DNA of 64,000 bases from Flaccisagitta enflata (taxonomy: Eukaryota; Chaetognatha; Sagittoidea; Aphragmophora): contig OZ231127.1 of NCBI GenBank assembly GCA_965153355.1, positions 15,562,001 to 15,626,000 of the forward strand. Direction: 5' to 3'. The position numbers were made by a program, and so were the translations under genes. Each line of letters opens with the position of its first letter. The stretch's first letter is position 1. Below the pieces are notes generated by a model. The model made no database searches and was not told the DNA's origin. It saw nothing but the letters and a program-made list of their open reading frames with translations. Shown one piece after another: positions 55,044 to 64,000 of the stretch.

Positions 55044-55206
55044 ATCGCTTTCAACGGAGTGGATAATCTTCAAGAAAGATGAGACTTAGTTCACTATTTC
55101 TTGAGAAAAAAAGCTGAGGCAACTCATTTATGAAAATGATGACTCTATCAGTTTTTCCATCTCTATAACCACCCCCATGGAAGATGACGATAGGCAACAA
55201 CTAATT

Positions 55207-55345
55207 CTTTGACACGCGACTCTACACCTTGCCGTGTCGGTCCGTCAGTCCGTCCATCTGTCACGTTGTTGAATTGCGGGCAGTTTTTGCATTATTGCAC
55301 CTGCCCTACTGTCCGCGACGCTGCTGCCTTATATCCGGCCTTGTA
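55207..55345 (+). mobile_element. Family A repeat, subfamily I, 5' tip lost
   Basis: 'gacacgcgactctacacctt', 'gccgtgtcggtccgtcagtc', end 'atatccggccttgta'. Confidence 0.8.
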
Positions 55346-56029
55346 ATATTCCGTGATGATTTTTTTCCCTTACTGCCCGTTAACACATTCCGATTTACTC
55401 CCATAAATAGCACAGTAACTTCAGTTGCATTCAACATGAACGGAGGAATTGTAATTTTGCAAAATCCTTCAAATCCTTTTACAATCAGCGAATTTTTGTA
55501 TCTTAAAATGTGTCCACACCCCTTCTTTTTCTTTTTTTTTTGTTGCAAAAGGGATGCTATGAACGACTTGTTTAGAAATATCATCATTAGAGTGATTTGA
55601 CATTACTATCTCACACAGCTTCCGTTTAGCAAAATAAATCCTATGAATATGAAGTTACGCGTTTCAAAACAATTAATTAGGTGACTAAAGTGGTTACACG
55701 CCCCATTACTTCAAAATGAGCTCGTTTACCGCGAAAACCACCCTTTAATCAATGAAATTGAAAAGGTTCTATGGTCTCAATCCATTTCTTTTTCCTTTGT
55801 TGTGTTAAGCTTTCCCAAAGAATCCCTTGAAGAATTTTATGTTGGCTCAACGAAATGAATTCGCTTCCCAATCTTTAATATTGAATATCGATATCAAATT
55901 CAAGTCATTGACTTAAAGATATCAAATATGTCAGCAGGAACGAGATGAGAACATTCGTCTCATACGGCTAAGTCTCGCTTTTTGTTCCTTTGTAGTCTGT
56001 AATGTGATGAAAAGATAACATATAACAGA
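55346..56029. other. Gene-free stretch
   Basis: Contains 'ataacgat'-type AT-rich DNA and a T-run near 55530. No exon or repeat supported. Confidence 0.3.
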
Positions 56030-56135
56030 TGTCGCGGGCTCACAATATCGTTACGGACGGGTGGGCAGGGGCGTTCAAAACATATGCATACCCCATTCCC
56101 ACATACTAAAAGTGTCTAAAAACTTTTTTTTTCCA
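56030..56135 (-). mobile_element. Family A repeat, subfamily III fragment
   Basis: 'ctcacaatatcgttacggac' and 'gggtgggcaggggcgttca'; the tetranucleotide and palindrome half is missing. Confidence 0.7.
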
Positions 56136-57674
56136 CCTTCTGTATGGGTGTCTCAACAAACGCTCCAAGCAAAAGGTCCTCAACAGTCAACATACTCACA
56201 TAATCTATCACCAAGGTTCGACTGAATGAATATGTTAAGACCAAATTATTCGATCTCATCATGCCCAAAGGAGTTGTTAGTTTAATGGCTTGTGGCGCCA
56301 AGGCTTATCTCCACCAAGGCAGAGAAGGAGAAAAATCTAATTTTAGCTTGCAGACATAACTTACCTCGCGCGTTTACGAACGAATAACTCTTTTTTAGGG
56401 CAGCGGCTTCGGTTGGGCACAGGGGATGATGTTCTGTAATATTTAGTACATGCAGCAAAATTTTGGCAAAGTTTCAAAATATGCGCACTCATACTCAACC
56501 CCCGCGAGCGTTATATAATTTGGATTGTTGGATTTTTTTTGACCAATCATTATTGTAAACAAGCTGGTCATGGAAACCGCTGCCCATTTGTGACCCTTGG
56601 ACAGTTATATCTCTCGATTAAGCTGACTTTCTTGGCCAAGTCCATAAATGTTTTTTTAGGTACGCTCCACTTTAAGTGGCTCTGTCCGTCCGTCCGTTGT
56701 CCATCCTACGTCTTCCCCGCCGTCCATAATTGAAATTGACCAAAATTATTCAAAATGATTTAAAAAAAAATACATTTATGAAAACTAAATGAATCTCCCT
56801 TTTCGCGATCCTCAAGCCCACTCAGCGTTGATACTGTTCAAGATTGGCATCGTAGAACAGTTACAGAGTGCAAAATGTGGAACTATACAAGCAGTAACAA
56901 GCACGGAGTAGCTCCCAGGTCATGCGGCTTTACATGATGAAACTTGTTCAAAAGTACTCAGGTCACTGCCCGTGGCATTTTTCCGGCACTGATTAATGAT
57001 TATTAAAGGCGCTTCTCGATTCTCGATTCTCGGTTGTCCATAACTTTTCTCACTTTCAAAGCTGTCAGTGGAAAAGAAGCAGAATCGAGCACAGATTACT
57101 ATCTTCATCAAAAGGACATCTTAAAAAATATGTGTCATTTAATTATCTGAAGAAAAGATTATGGAAAAGTAAATTGATTATTGGATTATTCAGTGAGACA
57201 AATTTTGAGCTGTTCATTGTTCAAAGACACTGTAAAACTTAAGTTAAAATTCCATCTAAAAGATAACCACAAATATGCTTTTGATGGTTTTGAAAAATCG
57301 ATTAATTCTTATCTAGAAAATAAACTGGACTGATTTGTCATTCATTGCGTTTTGTATTTGCCGCGTTGCATCAATTTAAGCCTGTTGATAATTTTCATGG
57401 AACATCCACTGTATAATTGACGACTTGAATAGAAGAGATCCAAAACCCATGATCAACATTACATACATTCTTTCCTCTTCTTAAGTGCAGTGACTCTTTG
57501 TCTCGAAATTCGCCTCCCCTATTTTTAGCGCAGAAATCGCGATACGATAACGACGCCAAGGGCTTGGGGCTTGTTTCTATAAATGGATTATTCGATTTAT
57601 CGGTTATTTTCTTATCATGATATCTTGATATCTTGATATCTCTCCCTTTCCAATCCCACCAAGGATGATGAATG
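56136..57674. other. Mostly unique DNA with small repeat fragments
   Basis: A family B end fragment (gggcagcggcttcggttggg, 56398-56440) and a family A-like GTCC patch (56655-56720). Minus-strand 56140-56300 has a coding-like frame (KLTTPLGMMRSNNLVLTYSF), but without a splice-consistent partner it is not called. Confidence 0.35.
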
Positions 57675-58431
57675 TTTTTTTAGTCGCGGATACGCGACTC
57701 TAGAACTTGCCGTGTCGGACGGTAGGTCGGTAAGTAAGAAATAACAGGTCTCACATAATTAGGCGGAAAAGTGAAATGATTGATATAGATAGTAAAAATG
57801 CCCTCAGCATGATGAAAATTGACAGGGAGATAGCTAAGACCTAGTATTTTGACATCAAAAAGAGATGTTGGCCATTTTCCTGTATGAAGGGCAAGATGGA
57901 GGGTGTTTTACTGGAAGTGAGGCATCAGATTATTGCTGATTTCTACGGAAAAAATGTTTCAAATTGGAGGACGTATACTGTTCGTCATTTAAAGGAGATG
58001 GGATGAAAAAAAAACGCTATTTATCATGTAACGCAGTTACTTGATGCAGGAGAGTCAGTCTCTTAGGAAGAAAGACGCTTAATTTGACAACAGTTGAGAA
58101 AACAAAGGTGACGTCCCGTGTCAGCAATCAGAAGTGCATGGCAATCCCAAATTTGGTCACCTTACACTAATTTGCATCATTATGTTCATTAAGAGATAGC
58201 CGATTACTTTTTTGGGGCATGTTTCGCATTATGTTGATGAAATGAACATAAATTGTTGATATAGATTGCTTGGATCGATTATAGCTACATTTTCAAAGCT
58301 TTTTTAAAACAGTTTTTATCTCTTTCCGCCTAATTTTGTGAGACCTGTTATTGTTAAATTGCGAGCGGTTTTTGCATTACGGCTCCTGCCCAACCGTCCG
58401 CGACTGTATTGCCGTGTATCCGGCCTTGTTT
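57675..58431 (+). mobile_element. Family A repeat split by a TA-target MITE
   Basis: Left half 57675-57743 (ttttttagtcgcggatacgc, gccgtgtcggacggtaggtc), right half 58349-58431 (ttgcgagcggtttttgcatt, accgtccgcgactgtattg, ccggccttgtt). Removing 57744-58348 and one TA restores a normal subfamily I copy. Confidence 0.92.
57744..58348. mobile_element. TA-flanked MITE with Tc1/mariner-like remnants, copy 2
   Basis: 605 bp, inverted termini ACAGGTCTCACATAATTAGG... of about 30 bp, TA at each side (57742-57743, 58349-58350). Interior collinear with copy 1 at 25917 (shared 'agagatagctaaga', 'ttgatgcaggagag', and decayed RIIADFYGKNV), but with many substitutions. Confidence 0.88.
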
Positions 58432-59651
58432 TATGCGTATTCAAGGAAGAGAAAGAGAAAAAAAGTCGGGCTGTAGTATCTCTAATGTCTCCAATGTCTA
58501 ATTGCCGTAGTTTTGCAATACGGTTTATTCATGATGATCCTACAAGCTTTCCACAAAATGACTACCACGCGAATAAAAGAAAAAAAGACACGCCTCTCTA
58601 TTCATCAATAAAACAAATTAAAAAAAATATTTAAACCATTTCCAGTCGATTCATTTTAGAAAACTTTCAAAAAAAGACCAACGCCAGACCTGTATCTTGT
58701 ACGGTTTTGAAGCTTGAGCTTTGCAAAAAGAAGCATCATTTTGCTAAGATGCAGTATTTCGTAAGGATTGCGAAACTGAAATAGGCAACATTTTTACTCA
58801 AACTAATGCCGTTTCTAAACAAAAAAAGACAGAATTACCAGATAGGCGCCAAATAAAAGTACTTTTAAAGGGCTTTAAAATAGTCTAAAATTTTAATTAG
58901 TATCTTAAAGATTATATAGCTTAATGAACCATCTTAAAGTGCGTCTTTTTTTTTTTTTTTTTGGGTTCACGTGGTACTTTGATAATATTTTTCCATCCAT
59001 TTTTCCCGTTCTTATTCCACGCCGACATTTCCAACAAATCTCCATTATCAGGTAAGTCATTTTTAAGACTTCTTCTTTACATTTCCAAACACTCTTTTAA
59101 TGACAATCATCATTAACAACCTAATTCACGATGGTTTCTTTCAAGAACGAATCTGTCAATTGATATCAAATTGGTATCTAAAAAGCTATCTATATTGGTG
59201 ATGGTATCATTAAAGTATACGGGATGGACTCATTTCGATGTTCTACAATCTGCTGTAATCCGTGATGGAATTTTTCAAGATTTATTTCATCTATAAACGT
59301 GACTCGGAATGGTGAAGATGATGGTGATGGTGTCATCAGTGATGGTACTTTTTTTTAGCGTGTTTTTGTTATTGTTCGTTTAGGAGTATTTGACGTTGAT
59401 GGAAAGTCAACTCGCCAAAGTTTCAATCAGGAATTGCCCAATTTTCGTTAGCTTGGCTCGGGCTGGAAATATTTTTTCTTCTAAAAATCATCTTAAAAAA
59501 AAACTACAAAAAATCTTGGAAACTAACTTTTTTTCCCTTCTAATGTAGTTGCTTATTTCCAGTGTAAGTCCTTCTCTCGTCAGTTTGTTCGTCTCATCAT
59601 CTCGCCGTCATCAACAGATTTTGATGACGGTGGAATCACGCTGAAATTGCC
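58432..59651. other. Gene-free stretch
   Basis: AT-rich, with a T-run at 58948-58963 and GATGGTG-type short repeats near 59310-59345. No exon supported. Confidence 0.3.
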
Positions 59652-59795
59652 TCTCAAGACAACATGACTAAGTCTTTCAAAACCAACACGCTGCAGCTTC
59701 TCAAGACAACAGGATCAAGCCCATCAACACCGACACGCTGCGGCTTTTCAAGACAACATGACTAAGCCTATTGGCACCAACACACTGCAGCTTAA
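59652..59795 (+). repeat. Three-copy tandem repeat, 48-bp unit
   Basis: Units start at 59652, 59700 and 59748 with 'ctcaagacaacatgactaag' and end 'acacgctgcagctt'. Confidence 0.85.
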
Positions 59796-59840
59796 AAAAG
59801 GTGAAGCTTTGTTTTGACGAAAGTTGATCTTTTTTAGCTC

Positions 59841-59988
59841 TTTTTAGTCGCGGACACGCGACTCTACACCTTGCCGTATCGGTCCGTCCGTCCGTCCCTT
59901 TTTAACATTTTTGAATTCCAAACGGTTTTTGCACTACTGCTCCTGCCCAACTGTCCGCGACTGGATTGCCATGTATCCGGCCTTGTTT
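59841..59988 (+). mobile_element. Family A repeat, subfamily I
   Basis: 'tttttagtcgcggacacgcg', 'ccttgccgtatcggtccgtc', end 'ctgtccgcgactggattgcc' and 'ccggccttgttt'. A clean 148-bp copy. Confidence 0.92.
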
Positions 59989-60139
59989 AGTAAACGACGG
60001 AGTAATCTGCAATTTTTTCTGCATTCTTACTTTCATTTTTGTTCCATAGAATTCATGAAACCATTGAGACCTAAAATAACCATGTTCTATGTATAACAAT
60101 CAAAAATACAAATCCATCAATCGGTGTTCACCTAAATGT

Positions 60140-60365
60140 CCCTGTGTGCCTCTCTCTCCATCTCTCTGTCTGTCTCACTGTCTCTGTCTCTCAATCTGTC
60201 TATATGACTTCTGTTTGTTAGCCCATCTTTTAGTCTATCTCTTTATCTGTCACTTTGTCTGTCTCTCTATGTCCTTCTCTTTTTGTGTCTGTCTCTGTCT
60301 GTCTGTCTGTCTGTCTGTTTCTGTATGTCTGTCTGTCTTTGTCACTCTTTCTTTCTTTCTTTCTT

Positions 60366-60455
<90 letters not shown>
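60140..60455 (+). repeat. (CTGT)/(CTTT)/(CT)n microsatellite complex
   Basis: CTGT-rich sequence from 60140, CTTT units near 60347-60370, then a CT core to 60455. Confidence 0.95.
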
Positions 60456-60457
<2 letters not shown>

Positions 60458-60589
60458 GTTTTCCACAAATTGGCCAATCTGCTTTCGTTACGATAACGCA
60501 ATTGCATTTTCTAATCAAGCTTTCTATTTCTATGCAATTTTTTGCCCCAAGGCAAGGAACAAAAATAACCATTTCTAATGTAACGGATT

Positions 60590-61180
<591 letters not shown>

Positions 61181-61361
61181 AGTCGCGGACGGGCGGGTAG
61201 GGGCGTACATCCTTCTTCTACCCCCCCCCCCACACATCTCGAATGTACATTGTCACACTTTTTGACTCATACGATACCGACCAAGGGGTGGAAAGGCCAA
61301 CCTATGGTTGCACCAATGGACGGACAAAGCGTCTTATAGAGTCACTAGTCCGTCATAAAAA
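61181..61361 (-). mobile_element. Family A repeat, subfamily III, decayed
   Basis: 'gtcgcggacgggcgggtagg', 'cacatctcgaatgtacattg', 'ggacggacaaagcgtcttat' and a damaged tip 'gagtcactagtccgtcataa'. Confidence 0.7.
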
Positions 61362-61696
61362 ATGAAACCATTTTGATAGAAAGAGGGGATGTGTAAAAAA
61401 GCTTTGCAGTAAGAGGACAAATCGATGTTGTTGAATATTTACAGATTAAACCTGCATCCGTCTGAAAAATTGAGGTTATGCTGCTGCACTTTTCATAAAT
61501 ATCTAGGCTACAGACCATAGGTAGACTTATTCACCCCCCCCCCCCTGCCCTACTTTTAGATGCGTCCTCGCATCTCCATAATAGGTTGTTTCCCTACGCA
61601 ATTTCTAGGGTTTTCTCTTCAATCTACATTTCTCTTTATGTCACTTCGTGTCTCGTCATTTCTCTGCATGTGTCTCTTCACGTGTTTTTCCATGTG

Positions 61697-61698
<2 letters not shown>

Positions 61699-61793
<95 letters not shown>

Positions 61794-61803
61794 TCTCTCT
61801 TAG
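61699..61803 (+). repeat. (CT)n microsatellite
   Basis: About 50 CT units. Confidence 0.97.
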
Positions 61804-62740
61804 TCTCTTATCATTCCTTTTTACTACACAGAATCGGAGTATCTGAACTTGTCCAACTGTGCATTGGGGAAAAGCTCCCACACTCATTGCCTAGATAACC
61901 TCCTTATTCACTAGCTGATAGGTTCGTCAGATCTTTTTTTCATATTTTGTTATTACCTAAACGGAAAAGAGAAAAATTAGGACTGCTGTAATAGTGAAGA
62001 ACAATATGCTGAATTGGAATTCTAATCGTGAGCTTGATCGGACAAGTATATCTAATTTTAAAGCGCCGGGACTAGAAATACAGAGAGGAAATTGTTCAAA
62101 ATTATCTTTTATTTCTGATGCGTAATTTCTAAACTCCAGGACTTGACCGGGTAAAGTTGACACCAATGGTGAATATCTTACTACGCAGGGGAATATAAAC
62201 CCACGTGCACAAAAATTGGTCTCAATTTGATGAACAGCCAACTATACTCACATACAAAGTCAAGTGCAAAAAAATCGCACACATGCATCAAAGCCTTTTT
62301 TGGCCATTTCAAAGCACAACAACCTTGCAGCGGGCTGCCGCTATTAACTTGTGGTCATTTTCCTTGAAACAGTGGGGTTTTTGTGGGAAGTGGATCGTAT
62401 TTTGAGCCGGTGAGGTGCCCACAAAAATTTGGACGGCCAGTAAACGCCCCAATATCTATATCTGCCCGTTTCTTTTCGTCTTTTTCCCAAAAAGGAACCG
62501 AGAAGTGTGCCATCTCCGGCTTCTCCGCCTACCCCACTCCACCTTTCCTCTCCTCCGGAGCATTTTAGGCATTTCTGGCTTGTGTCAGTTTTTTTGGGAG
62601 CTTTTTTGACGACAGCGGCAATAAGTTTTCTCTCCCAAATTTAATCCTTTATTTCTTTCTTTTCCTCAAACGACACATGAGCCCACCGCCAAACCAGAAA
62701 ACCACGTCTTAATTCCTCTCTTTTTTTCCCTCGCTCTTTT
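61804..62740. other. Gene-free stretch
   Basis: No exon or known repeat recognised. Confidence 0.3.
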
Positions 62741-62842
<102 letters not shown>

Positions 62843-62945
62843 TGAGAGCAATTTCGGGGAATGGAGGAATGGAGAGTGTCACTCTAAAGCAAGACTTGTT
62901 TGTCATCTGTAATTGAAAGCGAGAGAAAAGAAAGTCGAGGTAAAT

Positions 62946-62959
62946 GATGATGATGATGG

Positions 62960-63054
<95 letters not shown>

Positions 63055-63078
63055 GTGATGATGGTGATGATGATGATG
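62946..63078 (+). repeat. (GAT)n trinucleotide array
   Basis: About 44 GAT units with three GGT variants. The resulting poly-Asp, poly-Met and poly-His frames are not genes. Confidence 0.97.
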
Positions 63079-63117
63079 CACGGATACACGGAAAAATTGT
63101 CGAGGACAGTTTGGTAC

Positions 63118-63212
63118 ATGGGTAGGAGCAGCAATGCAAAAACCGCGCGTGATTCATAAATATTTCAGACAGACGGACGGACGGACCTACTAACCGACAC
63201 GGCATGGTGCAT
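63118..63212 (-). mobile_element. Family A fragment
   Basis: 'gggtaggagcagcaatgcaa', GGAC repeats and 'ccgacacggcatggtgca', the minus-strand middle of subfamily I. Both ends are lost. Confidence 0.55.
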
Positions 63213-63271
63213 GGTGTACTACCATTGGTGTGGAGCCACAACTCTAACTTCAACAACAACTTCAATTCAAG

Positions 63272-63401
<130 letters not shown>

Positions 63402-63655
63402 GTTATTAGTGAGCGTCGTGATGAAACTTTTTTCTCCCTTTGACGTCAGTCAATCTGACTCCCGATGCTGGGGAAAACACTTAAGTGATGTTCCATTTGA
63501 AATTTCATACTTCCTCGCACAGTGTCTTATGTATGTCACCCTTAAGCAATTTGGCAAAAGTCACAAATATCGAATTTTTTTGCCTTAAACCAATCATATG
63601 TATTGCATAGAAGTCAAAAAAAGTTATGGAGCACTGTCGGTAAAGAATTGACGAC

Positions 63656-64000
63656 GCAGTGCCGTAAAATGCCGTAATAATGACATTTTTGCCAGTTTTT
63701 CAGGTTGATGATGTTAAAAAAAAGTTGTTATGGTTGGCGAATGGTCATACAGTAACTGTGTGGCTCTGAAATATACTCATACCAAAGATCAAGTGAAGCC
63801 GTCATCATTCAGCATCATTTTTTGCCGTAAAATGCCGTAAAAATGGCTATTTTCACACTTTTTTAGGTTGTTATTGTTTTAAAACAGCTGTAATAGGTGG
63901 CAAAGGGTCAAACACTAATGGTTTGGTGCTCGGAGATACTCTAAGCAAAAATTGAGTGGAGCCGTCGTCATTCAGTGTCATTTTTTGCCGTAAAATGCCG
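63656..64000 (+). repeat. Satellite-like tandem repeat, about 168-bp unit
   Basis: The unit beginning 'tgccgtaaaatgccgtaa' at 63659 recurs at 63826 and starts again at 63988. About 65-70% similarity between units by eye. Runs off the window. Confidence 0.8.

Overview
The window looks like nuclear DNA of an animal, probably an invertebrate; the species cannot be named from the sequence. The grounds are GT-AG introns with strong splice sites, a TRAF3-like gene with a MATH/TRAF-C domain, an immunoglobulin (Ig) domain built from exons bordered by phase-1 introns, a HELQ helicase gene, CR1-like non-LTR retrotransposons, hAT and TA-target (Tc1/mariner-type) non-autonomous transposons, and a very high microsatellite load. 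No bacterial, viral or organellar genes were seen.

Layout. (1) About 0.8-18.4 kb is a compact, entirely minus-strand gene block. It holds HELQ, the 3' exons of a TRAF3-like gene and eight or so uncharacterised genes, several with short Cys clusters, acidic tracts and basic helices. The 5' side of the TRAF gene shows a decayed zinc finger with a TGA stop, and HELQ lies where further TRAF exons would be expected. A 270-bp segment is duplicated just upstream of HELQ and just upstream of the next gene but one. (2) 18.7-25 kb holds minisatellites, a pyrimidine-rich stretch and a minus-strand Ig domain encoded in three exons over 3.2 kb; its intron hosts a LINE fragment, CT arrays and two other elements. 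(3) 25-37 kb is dense in mobile DNA: a TA-flanked MITE, a foldback element with two 280-bp arms, a hAT MITE with an exact 8-bp target duplication, and a 4.4-kb unit flanked by about 1-kb inverted arms. (4) 37.3-40.8 kb is a nearly full-length but broken CR1-like LINE. (5) 41-64 kb is mostly repeats and microsatellites, with a probable plus-strand gene (exons 47384-51628) missed by simple ORF calling.

Three home-grown repeat families dominate. Family A (about 150-250 bp, over 25 copies) ends in an 18-bp palindrome, carries GTCC-type tetranucleotides and has at least four interiors between related ends; the architecture recalls Helentron-associated elements (DINE-1, pearl, CvA), but that is inference. 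Family B is a set of inverted-repeat frames enclosing different minisatellites. Family C is the ~1-kb arm sequence, seen at 32.7, 36.0 and 50.3 kb. Apart from the shared strand in the gene block, nothing shows that the genes act in one pathway; HELQ belongs to DNA repair and TRAF to receptor signalling.

All exon joins are read by eye from splice signals and reading phase, not from transcripts. Family names rest on remembered motifs, without database searches.
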